Shown here: positions 45,089 to 53,377 of the stretch, in pieces
Numbering within the stretch: the stretch's first letter is position 1
Layout: each line of letters begins with the position of its first letter
Assembly (NCBI GenBank): GCA_032027125.1
Contig: JAVSMQ010000001.1
Coordinates: forward strand, 1,016,679 to 1,080,678
DNA from: JANJTB01 sp032027125
Lineage (GTDB): Bacteria; Bacteroidota; Ignavibacteria; Kapaibacteriales; UBA2268
Direction: 5' to 3'
DNA: 64,000 bases
The notes under the pieces: model-generated
The model's database searches: none
Told to the model about the DNA's origin: nothing
Seen by the model: only the letters and a program-made list of their open reading frames with translations
Made by a program: the position numbers and the translations under genes

Positions 45089-47188
45089 ATGATGAAAAAG
45101 TATTCGATAATATTTATGGCTATAATCATGACTGCGACAATGATTGCAAACTCAAAGGATAACCCGTTCTTTCAGGATTATGACACTCCTTTCGGCGTTC
45201 CTCCATTCGACAAAATTAAAATAGAGCATTACAAACCGGCTTTTGAAGAAGCAATTAAGAAACATAATGCCGAAATTGACTTAATTACTTCACAAAAGTC
45301 AATGCCGTCATTTGAGAATGTAATAGTTGCTATGGAACATTCGGGTGGTTTGCTCGACAAGGTTTCGACAGTATTTTACAATATGATGTCGGCAAATACA
45401 AGCAAAGAACTACAAGCTCTGGCACAGGAACTTTCGCCGATTATGTCGAAACATAATGACGATATTATGCTGAATCAGGCTTTGTTCGATAAAATTAAAA
45501 CAGTTTATGAGCAAAAGGAAACACTGAACCTGACAACCGAACAAAACAAACTGCTTGACGAGACCTACAAGAATTTTGTAAGAAGCGGTGCTTCCCTCAA
45601 CGACGAAGACAAACTTAAGCTCAGAACAATAAATGAAGATTTATCAATGCTGACGCTTAATTTCGGTCAAAACATTTTGGCAGAAACAAACGAATTTAAG
45701 TTAATCCTTGATAAAAAAGAAGATTTGGCAGGTTTGCCTCAATCAGTTATTGATGCAGCATCCCAAACAGCTTCCGAAACAGGCAATAAAGGGAAATGGG
45801 TGTTTACTCTGCAAAATCCAAGCTGGATTCCGTTTATGACTTCATCAACAAACCGCGGATTAAGAGAAAAGATGTTTTGGGCTTATGCAAACCGTGGTAA
45901 CAACGAGAATCAATTTAATAACAAGAATAATATATTAAGAATAATAAATCTGAGATTGGATAAAGCTCAACTACTTGGTTTCAGAAACCATGCGGATTAT
46001 ATTCTATCTGAAAATATGGCAAAAAGTCAGGATAATGTCAGCCGTTTCCTTGATGAATTATGGGCATTTACTAAACCGAACGCCGAGCGCGAAGCACAAG
46101 CACTTCAGGAAATTATTGACCGTGAGAATGGTAATTTCAAACTCGAACCCTGGGATTGGAGATATTATTCCGAGAAATTGAGAGAAGAAAAATACAATCT
46201 TAACGAAGAAGAACTGCGTCCTTACTTTCAGCTCGAAAATGTAAGAAAGGGTATCTTTGAACTTACTAAAAGACTTTACGGCATAACCTATACCGAAAGA
46301 AAAGACATTCCCAAGTATCATAAGGATGCTGTCGTTTATGAAGTGAAAAAGAGCGATGGTTCGCATTTGGGGATTATGTATATGGATTTCCACCCCAGAG
46401 CCAGCAAAAAAGGCGGAGCATGGATGAGCAGTTACAGAGACCAGTACAGAATTGACAGTAATAATATTACTCCGATTGTTACTATAGTCTGTAATTTCTC
46501 AAAACCTACAAAAGATACTCCTGCATTGCTGACTATTGACGAAGTAGAAACATTTTTTCATGAATTTGGTCACGCTTTGCACGGACTGCTTTCTAATTGT
46601 GAATATAAAAGTTTATCAGGAACTGCAGTACCAAGAGATTTTGTAGAACTGCCTTCACAAATCATGGAAAACTGGGCACTCGAGCCGGAGGTTCTTGCAC
46701 TTTATGCTAATCATTATAAAACAGGTGAAATTATTCCACAGTCTTTGATTGAAAAAATCCGTAACAGCAGTAAGTTTAATCAGGGTTTTGCTACAATGGA
46801 ATATCTTGCCGCAGCTATGCTTGATATGCAGTATCATACAATTATATCACCGGTGACACTAAATCCGAATGATTTTGAGAATGAATATCTGAAAAATATC
46901 GGTCTTATTCCTGAAATAATTTCAAGATACCGCAGCACTTATTTCAACCACATATTTTCAGGTGGATATTCTGCCGGTTATTACAGCTATATCTGGTCGG
47001 GTGTGCTTGACAGTGATGCTTTTCAGGCATTTAAGGAAAAGGGTTTGTTTGATAAGACAACAGCTGATTCATTCCGGACAAACATATTAGAGCGCGGTGG
47101 AACAGAAGACCCTATGGAACTCTACAAGAAATTCCGGGGACGTGAACCGCAGATTGAACCTCTGCTGAAGAAACGCGGATTGAATTAA
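45089..47188 (+). CDS. Exported M3-family oligopeptidase (Dcp-like)
   Basis: 699 residues. Signal peptide to about ANSK, then a full thimet-oligopeptidase fold (DTPFGVPPFDKIKIEHYKPAFEEA is the standard M3 start). The zinc motif HEFGH is at about 491-495, with the second Glu about 25 residues on. It is a peptidyl-dipeptidase-type enzyme for short peptides, here sent to the periplasm. The closing FRGREPQIEPLLKKRGL is typical of Dcp. Confidence 0.92.
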   Translation: MMKKYSIIFMAIIMTATMIANSKDNPFFQDYDTPFGVPPFDKIKIEHYKPAFEEAIKKHNAEIDLITSQKSMPSFENVIVAMEHSGGLLDKVSTVFYNMMSANTSKELQALAQELSPIMSKHNDDIMLNQALFDKIKTVYEQKETLNLTTEQNKLLDETYKNFVRSGASLNDEDKLKLRTINEDLSMLTLNFGQNILAETNEFKLILDKKEDLAGLPQSVIDAASQTASETGNKGKWVFTLQNPSWIPFMTSSTNRGLREKMFWAYANRGNNENQFNNKNNILRIINLRLDKAQLLGFRNHADYILSENMAKSQDNVSRFLDELWAFTKPNAEREAQALQEIIDRENGNFKLEPWDWRYYSEKLREEKYNLNEEELRPYFQLENVRKGIFELTKRLYGITYTERKDIPKYHKDAVVYEVKKSDGSHLGIMYMDFHPRASKKGGAWMSSYRDQYRIDSNNITPIVTIVCNFSKPTKDTPALLTIDEVETFFHEFGHALHGLLSNCEYKSLSGTAVPRDFVELPSQIMENWALEPEVLALYANHYKTGEIIPQSLIEKIRNSSKFNQGFATMEYLAAAMLDMQYHTIISPVTLNPNDFENEYLKNIGLIPEIISRYRSTYFNHIFSGGYSAGYYSYIWSGVLDSDAFQAFKEKGLFDKTTADSFRTNILERGGTEDPMELYKKFRGREPQIEPLLKKRGLN

Positions 47189-47192
47189 TATT

Positions 47193-47239
47193 GCTTTACC
47201 TGAATCCTCTTCTCAAACGGGAAGAGGATTTGGGTAAGC
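47193..47239 (+). terminator. Long hairpin after the M3 peptidase gene
   Basis: 10-bp stem AATCCTCTTC (47203-47212) with GAAGAGGATT (47221-47230), extended outward beyond a small internal loop by TTTACC/GGTAAG. Followed by TGTTTTG. Confidence 0.65.
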
Positions 47240-47399
47240 TGTTTTGTGAAAAAGTAAAATATATCATATTTGTCATTAGGAACTAAGTGAAGAATGACTT
47301 TCTCACAAGTTTTTTCCAAAGGCTGTTAATTGTGACTTTAGTGCTTTGATTATATAAATTTTGGTCTTGCTATTTGTCAATTGTATAAAGTGTATTGAA

Positions 47400-47918
47400 A
47401 TGAAACCTGTTTTTGAAAATTTTATAATGATTTCTCTAATAACTTTAATTTTATTAAGTGTTTCCTGCTCCGAGAATGCTGCATCCAATGATGACAATGC
47501 TCTGGAATGGAACAAAAAAATTGCAAAATATGCAGTTCATAATCATGCAATGGTTTTAAGTGAATTGATTAAACCTCTGAGTAATCCGCAGGAGATAATA
47601 CTATTAATCAGGAAATCTATTGATTCCGTAAGATTTTATGAGGATAAATCCGGTTATTTTTATGTGTATGATTTTAACTGCGTAAACATTGCACACGCAA
47701 CACAAAAAGATAAAGAAGGACAGAACCTGTATGATTATCAGGATACAAAAGGTAAATATGTTGTCAGAGAACTTGCCGAAGCTGCTTCAAAAGGCGGCGG
47801 CTATGTAGAGTTTTACTGGCAGAAACCGGGAGAAACTATTCAAAGTAAAAAACTTGGTTATGTTGAGCCGATACAGGGTACGAATTACTTTATCGGCTCC
47901 GGAGTGTATCTTGAATAA
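47400..47918 (+). CDS. Single-Cache-domain lipoprotein
   Basis: 172 residues from ATG 47400; the frame opens 13 codons earlier. Signal with lipobox LSVSCS (about 21-26). The remainder is a small-molecule-sensing sCache domain: DKSGYFYVYDFNCVNIAHA, GQNLYDYQDTKGKYVVREL, and YVEPIQGTNYFIGSGVYLE. Cache modules usually sit on receptors; here it stands alone as a lipid-anchored periplasmic protein, so it may serve as a binding subunit. Confidence 0.82.
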   Translation: MKPVFENFIMISLITLILLSVSCSENAASNDDNALEWNKKIAKYAVHNHAMVLSELIKPLSNPQEIILLIRKSIDSVRFYEDKSGYFYVYDFNCVNIAHATQKDKEGQNLYDYQDTKGKYVVRELAEAASKGGGYVEFYWQKPGETIQSKKLGYVEPIQGTNYFIGSGVYLE

Positions 47919-48349
47919 TAAATTCAATTTACTTAATGATACCGATAATAATCAATACAGTGAATCAAAAATATTTTTTTGGAATAGATTAATATGGATT
48001 TAATTTTTCATTACCTCATAAATCTAAATTCTTAATCTATAGTTTAACAGAAATATATTCTTTCTGAGTAATTTTTTTTTCAATTTCAGCACCTGAAAAT
48101 ACAAAATATTCAAATTTTATTTGTTACATGATTAACTTTTTATGACGTTAATTCTTTCGTTATTGTGATGAATTTATATGATAATTTCTATTGAACTGCG
48201 TTTTTGCGATATTTGTCTAACCTAATATATAAAAAGCACTTAATATTATGATAATTGTATTTATTTTCATTGTTATTTGTAAAAATTTTATTAAGTTATA
48301 TTCAGAAAGAAGACATTTTTTTTGATTATTATTGGAGATTGATATTCTC
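47919..48349. other. Gene-free AT-rich spacer
   Basis: I see no gene, repeat or convincing promoter. A GGAG at 48333 lies 12 bases ahead of the cytochrome ATG. Confidence 0.4.
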
Positions 48350-51163
48350 ATGCGAAAAAAATATAGCTACACCAGAGTAATTTACTCTGTAATTGTGGTT
48401 TTGATGGTTTATTCAACATTTACCATGATTTATTCAGCTACAAAAATGCCTGAAGAAAATGATGAATGTCTGATGTGTCATGATGATAAGGCACTGAAAG
48501 GAAAAAAACACGGTAAGACAATTTCGGTATATGTAAACCCCAAACATCAGTTAGGTTCGGTACATGCCGGAGCAAAATGTATAGATTGCCACGCAGATTT
48601 GAAAGGTGCAGATCTGCCTCACGAAGACAACTTAAAGCCGGCAACCTGCGTTAAGTGTCATTCAAAACAAACAAACGATTACAACATAAGTCTGCACGGG
48701 CAGGCACACAAGAAAGGTGACCCGCTTGCACCGACATGCAATTTGTGTCATGGGACACACCAAATAGTTCCTGTTAAGAGCTCAAATTCACCTGTTGCTC
48801 CGCTTAAAATTCCATTCCTTTGCGGCAAATGTCATCAGGAAGGTACTCCGGTGCAGCTTATGAGAAATATTCCCCAATCACATATTCTCGAAAATTACAC
48901 AGAGAGTATTCATGGAGAGGGATTGTTCAAAAAAGGTCTGACAGTTACAGCTACCTGTGTTTCGTGTCACTCAGCGCACTTAATACTGCCCCATACCGAC
49001 AGCAGGTCGTCCATTGCAAGAAAGAATATTACCAAAACCTGTACACAATGCCACGCAAAAATCGAAGACGTTCACCAGAAAGTTATCAAGGGTGAGCTTT
49101 GGGAAAAAGAAGTTCACGTACTACCTGCTTGTGTGGACTGTCACCAGCCTCACAAAATTCGTAAAACTTTTTATGATGCCGGTCTGTCAAAAAATGAATG
49201 TTTGACTTGCCATGAAAATAAACATTTAAAAGCAACTTCAGACAACAGGTCATTATATATAGATGTATCTAAATTGAATGGTTCGGTTCATGGTGATTTG
49301 GCTTGCAGTAAGTGTCATACGGAAGTACGCCCTTCAAAGAAACGTTCATGTGAAACTATTACGACAAAAGTCAACTGCGGCGGTTGTCACGACAAAGTTC
49401 AGGATAAATATGTCCAGAGCAGTCACGGTAAGATTAATATGTCCGGTGACAAAGATGCACCTGCTTGCGTTACCTGCCATGGTACTCACGAAATTTTGAA
49501 AAAAGATAATCCGAATTCTAAAATATTTTCAGTCAATATTCCAAAACTCTGCTCTAAGTGCCATCAGGACGGGCAAAAAGCTGCAGTCAGATTAAAAGAT
49601 AACGGTGTTGACCATATTGTTGATAATTATACCGAAAGTGTTCACGGAAAAAGGCTGTCTCACGGCGGACTGACTGTTACGGCAAATTGCTCAAATTGTC
49701 ATACTGCCCATCTTGAGAACAATCACGATAATCCGATGTCCTCAACACATAAGGATAATATTCCTCAAACCTGCGGCAAATGCCACTGGGGTGTAGAAGA
49801 AGCATTTAGAAAGAGTATTCACTCCGCTGATGTGTCAAAGTCTAAAAAGGAGCTGCCTTCCTGCAATAACTGCCATGTTGCTCATAGTGTAGTTGACCCG
49901 ACCAAAGGAGAATTCAGATTCTCCATCATGGAAACATGCGGTAAATGTCACGAGAAAATCAGCAGTTCCTACTTTGAAACTTATCATGGAAAGGCATCCC
50001 TGCTTGGTTCGGAAAAAGCTGCAAAGTGTCAGGATTGTCACAGCGCCCATAGCATTTTGCCGATAAGAAATCCGGCATCACCGCTATCCAGAGCTAATAT
50101 TGTCAAAACCTGCTCGAAATGCCATCCAAGTGCAAATTTAGGATTTACCAAATATCTTACACATGCTACTCATCACGACCCCGATACTTATCCTACATTA
50201 TTCTTCACATTCTGGGGAATGACTCTTCTGCTGGTCGGTACATTTTTAGTTTCATGGATTCATACACTTCTATGGCTTCCAAAATCACTAAAAATGCGAA
50301 AAGAAATAAAAGTTATGAAAGCAGCTACTGCTCATAAAGGAATACGGGTCAGAAGATTCAACCGGCTCAGCAGAGTTCTGCACGTAGTCATGATTTTGAG
50401 CTTCCTGACACTTACCTCTACAGGCATGATGCTGAAATTCTCTTTTGCCTGGTGGGCTAAGTTTGGTGTAAATTTATTGGGTGGAGTTGAGATTGCGGGA
50501 TTTATTCATCGTACAGCAGCAGTCTTTCTTTTTGCAGTATTTTTTGCACATCTTTATGACCTGATAGCAAAACGCCGTACCGAATATTCATCATGGAAAG
50601 ATATGTTATTCGGACCAGATTCGATGATTCCGAATAAAAAAGACTACCAGGATTTCAAAGATTCAATGAAATGGTTTGCTGATAAAGGACCGCGTCCAAA
50701 TTACGGAAGATGGACTTATTGGGAAAAATTTGACTACTTTGCCGTTTTCTGGGGTATATTCGTTATCGGATTAACCGGACTTACATTATGGTTCCCGGAA
50801 GCATTCACTATAATTTTATCCGGTGAATTTATAAACGTAGCAACTATTATACACAGCGACGAGGCGTTACTTGCCTCAGGATTTATATTTACAGTACACT
50901 TTTTCAATACACATTTCCGCCCTGAGAAATTCCCGATGGATACAGTCATCTTCTCAGGAAGTTATGATTTGGAAGAGTTTATGCACGACCGTCCCGAAGA
51001 ATATAACAGACTGAAAGAAGAAGGCAAACTTGAAACTTTATTTGTTAATCCTCCTGACAGGACACTGAAAAAAGTTATAAGTGCGTTTGGCTGGTCTGCA
51101 CTCATTGTGGGATTATTATTAGTATTTCTGATAATCTTTTCGCTGATAAGTTCGAACTTTTAA
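48350..51163 (+). CDS. 19-haem c / b-type fusion cytochrome (CbcL-like)
   Basis: 937 residues from ATG 48350, after a GGAG; the frame opens at a TTG six codons earlier. One N-terminal membrane anchor (about 10-27) is followed by a periplasmic part with 19 CxxCH haem-c motifs (residues about 39-592). The C-terminal part (about 610-937) is a HydC/FdnI-like di-haem b domain with several membrane helices and conserved His (RLSRVLHVVMILSFLTLTSTG, FIHRTAAVFLFAV, ASGFIFTVHFFNTHF). This combination matches the build of CbcL inner-membrane quinol oxidoreductases used in extracellular electron transfer, but with more haems. The haem part contains an internal repeat (CNLCHGTHQIV / CVTCHGTHEIL; ENYTESIHGEGL / DNYTESVHGKRL). 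No partner genes flank it. Confidence 0.9.
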   Translation: MRKKYSYTRVIYSVIVVLMVYSTFTMIYSATKMPEENDECLMCHDDKALKGKKHGKTISVYVNPKHQLGSVHAGAKCIDCHADLKGADLPHEDNLKPATCVKCHSKQTNDYNISLHGQAHKKGDPLAPTCNLCHGTHQIVPVKSSNSPVAPLKIPFLCGKCHQEGTPVQLMRNIPQSHILENYTESIHGEGLFKKGLTVTATCVSCHSAHLILPHTDSRSSIARKNITKTCTQCHAKIEDVHQKVIKGELWEKEVHVLPACVDCHQPHKIRKTFYDAGLSKNECLTCHENKHLKATSDNRSLYIDVSKLNGSVHGDLACSKCHTEVRPSKKRSCETITTKVNCGGCHDKVQDKYVQSSHGKINMSGDKDAPACVTCHGTHEILKKDNPNSKIFSVNIPKLCSKCHQDGQKAAVRLKDNGVDHIVDNYTESVHGKRLSHGGLTVTANCSNCHTAHLENNHDNPMSSTHKDNIPQTCGKCHWGVEEAFRKSIHSADVSKSKKELPSCNNCHVAHSVVDPTKGEFRFSIMETCGKCHEKISSSYFETYHGKASLLGSEKAAKCQDCHSAHSILPIRNPASPLSRANIVKTCSKCHPSANLGFTKYLTHATHHDPDTYPTLFFTFWGMTLLLVGTFLVSWIHTLLWLPKSLKMRKEIKVMKAATAHKGIRVRRFNRLSRVLHVVMILSFLTLTSTGMMLKFSFAWWAKFGVNLLGGVEIAGFIHRTAAVFLFAVFFAHLYDLIAKRRTEYSSWKDMLFGPDSMIPNKKDYQDFKDSMKWFADKGPRPNYGRWTYWEKFDYFAVFWGIFVIGLTGLTLWFPEAFTIILSGEFINVATIIHSDEALLASGFIFTVHFFNTHFRPEKFPMDTVIFSGSYDLEEFMHDRPEEYNRLKEEGKLETLFVNPPDRTLKKVISAFGWSALIVGLLLVFLIIFSLISSNF

Positions 51164-51188
51164 TTGATTGAATTTTCAATCTGACTTG

Positions 51189-51247
51189 AGCCGCCTCTTA
51201 ATCTCATCCAAATAATAGGATTTGATAAAGAGGCGGCTTTATTTTTG
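51189..51247 (+). terminator. Terminator after the cytochrome gene
   Basis: 11-bp stem AGCCGCCTCTT (51189-51199) with AAGAGGCGGCT (51228-51238), then TTTATTTTTG. The loop holds a second small inverted repeat. Confidence 0.82.
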
Positions 51248-51372
51248 AGAAGTAATAGAACTTATCAGCCATGCCTCAAGAGGTGGATAAATCATGGATT
51301 TGGTATTTGTCCTCCGCTGGTGGGTGCAGGGGGTGGAAAATTAATTCATGGACTCTTTACTTTGTGTCAAAG

Positions 51373-52065
51373 TTACTTTACTTCAGGCTTTTTCAACAGG
51401 CTGTTAATTTTGCTGAATAATGAGAAATTATACCATTCTGCATTAGTTACTTTGTCGGAATTTTCAAATAAATTATAAATTACGATAGTCATAAATACGC
51501 CTATCATTGAACCGAAGTAAACATCAATCAGAAAATGCTGAACTAAATAGACACGCGACATACCAACAAAAAAGGCACATACCAAATATACAGAACCCAG
51601 CTTTTTGTTTTTTGTTATCAAAGCAAGAAAAAGGAAGATGGCAAAACCGCCGGTTGAATGACCCGAAGGGAATGCTTGCCAGGAATATAAATCAAAATCC
51701 TTAACATAAGTCACAAGGTCGGTTCCTTCAAAGAATACTTTCGGTCGCGGCATATTGAACATATTTTTCAGAATCTGGGTTACAGCTCCCGAGCCAAGAT
51801 AAACAGATACTCCGGTTACAATATACTTAAAACTGAAAACTCCAATAATCAGCAGTAAACCGGCGAAATATCCGCCTTCTCCAAGAGATGAAAAGAACTT
51901 GAAGAAATAATCCCAGTTGCTGCCCCGCCAATTGTTGAAGAAAATATTGCCGTCGCCTTTTTCTATCATGAGTAAAATTATACATCCTGCAGCGAGTAAT
52001 ACCGCATATAAACCGAAAAAATATGGATTCTCTGAAATCCTGCTTCTAACCGTATGTTTATTCAA
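51373..52065 (-). CDS. PAP2-family membrane phosphatase
   Basis: 230 residues with about six membrane helices. The three phosphatase motifs are intact: KNMFNMPRP (about 117-125), FPSGHSTG (about 145-152) and SRVYLVQHFLIDV (about 184-196). Family members dephosphorylate lipid phosphates such as undecaprenyl diphosphate or phosphatidate. No neighbour suggests a particular substrate. Confidence 0.9.
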   Translation of the reverse strand: MNKHTVRSRISENPYFFGLYAVLLAAGCIILLMIEKGDGNIFFNNWRGSNWDYFFKFFSSLGEGGYFAGLLLIIGVFSFKYIVTGVSVYLGSGAVTQILKNMFNMPRPKVFFEGTDLVTYVKDFDLYSWQAFPSGHSTGGFAIFLFLALITKNKKLGSVYLVCAFFVGMSRVYLVQHFLIDVYFGSMIGVFMTIVIYNLFENSDKVTNAEWYNFSLFSKINSLLKKPEVK

Positions 52066-52236
52066 TTTTCATCCTTCATATCGTTAAGTTCTGTTTATCT
52101 GTTTCGATTATATTGAAATAATATACTTTTTCAACAAACTGTTTGACGATTAAAACATAAATACTTTGTAACAATTTTTACCCAATATTATAAATTCTGC
52201 CAAGAATGTAAGTGTATCATTTGCCCCTAACATTCA

Positions 52237-52304
52237 AAATCCCCCTAACCCCCTTAAAAAGGGGGAATTTAGTTTCCCCCTTTTTAAGGGGGTTAGGGGG
52301 ATTT
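52237..52304. repeat. Palindromic element, copy 1
   Basis: Perfect 31-bp arms (52237-52267 and 52274-52304) around loop TTTAGT. Each arm holds CCCCCTAACCCCCTT then AAAAAGGGGGAA. Similarity to copy 2 (53066-53133) extends past the arm on the gene-proximal side (CTTGATTT.TT.TTGTT), so the element is longer than its stem. Copy 2 is inverted with respect to it. Confidence 0.9.
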
Positions 52305-52463
52305 CTTGATTTTTTATTGTTAAAAGTAAACAATTTACCTAAAACGAATCATCAATGGAAATCGAAATAAATTCTCGAAATAATCTGAATTGAAATTTTT
52401 TTTTCGTCTGAAATATAGCTATTTTAGAGTAAGAATTATTTATAACATTGACTTGAACATAAA

Positions 52464-52979
52464 ATGAAAAATACTATTTTAATAACATCAGCCATTCTGA
52501 TATCTTTTATCATGGGTATGGCTTTTAATGAAGTTTTAACTGCAAAATCAGAGGAGAAAAAAGTGATGAAAAAAGTAACAGGCATCGGCGGAATATTTTT
52601 TAAATGTAAAGACCCCGATAAGATGAAGGATTGGTATCAGAATCATTTGGGTTTAAATACCGACAAATACGGAACAACTTTTTGCTGGTATCAGGGTGCG
52701 GATTCGACTAAACAAGGATTTACCCAATGGAGTCCATTCAAAGAAAGTACAAAATATTTCGAGCCGTCAACTAAGGAATTTATGATAAATTACAGGGTTG
52801 AAAATCTTGGGGGTCTCGTTGAATTACTTAAAAAGGAAGGAGTAACCGTTGTGGATGAAATTGAAACATACGATTACGGCAAATTTGTGCATATATTAGA
52901 CATCGAAGGCAATAAAATCGAACTCTGGGAACCTTATGATACTGAATATGACAAACTTGAAGGCGGTAGAACCAAATAA
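52464..52979 (+). CDS. VOC/glyoxalase-fold protein with membrane anchor
   Basis: 171 residues. The N-terminal 25 residues form a signal or anchor helix (ILITSAILISFIMGMAF). The VOC fold begins at KKVTGIGGIFFKCKDPDKM, with DWYQNHLGL and the closing VHILDIEGNKIELWEP carrying a metal-site Glu. Substrate unknown. A second ATG at 52566 has a strong AGAGGAG ahead of it and would yield a cytoplasmic VOC protein. It is framed by inverted copies of a palindromic element (52237-52304, 53066-53133). Confidence 0.82.
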   Translation: MKNTILITSAILISFIMGMAFNEVLTAKSEEKKVMKKVTGIGGIFFKCKDPDKMKDWYQNHLGLNTDKYGTTFCWYQGADSTKQGFTQWSPFKESTKYFEPSTKEFMINYRVENLGGLVELLKKEGVTVVDEIETYDYGKFVHILDIEGNKIELWEPYDTEYDKLEGGRTK

Positions 52980-53065
52980 TGACATGGTTGAAATATAATA
53001 ACATCTACATGAATCAGTTTCTCCTTTAGTTAGGAGTCTGTTGACTTTGAACAAAATAAATCAAG

Positions 53066-53133
53066 AAATCCCCCTAACCCCCTTGAAAAGGGGGAAACTG
53101 AATTCCCCCTTTTCAAGGGGGTTAGGGGGATTT
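53066..53133. repeat. Palindromic element, copy 2
   Basis: Perfect 31-bp arms (53066-53096 and 53103-53133) around loop ACTGAA. Same family as 52237-52304 but inverted, with its conserved tail (TTGAACAAAATAAATCAAG, upstream) pointing to the VOC gene. Confidence 0.9.
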
Positions 53134-53377
53134 AGAATATTTGGGATAAAGATATTCTGATTGAAAACAAGGTTATGTCTAAATCATCTGTATAACTACC
53201 CTGAAATTAAGGCATTGATTACACTTTGACTTCGTTCGTACTGACACCTATCTATAATCCTTACATAATCAACTGACTATTATGTAAATATGGAGTTATG
53301 AAATTATTTAAATATTGTAACTTTTTGATGACGTGCAGCGTTTATAGGATAGATTATTTTACCAATTTGGAGTTTTT

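Noticed and set aside
51241..51372. Possible gene remnant in the GC-richer bit between the cytochrome terminator and PAP2
   Set aside because: I could not match it to any family or repeat; left unannotated.
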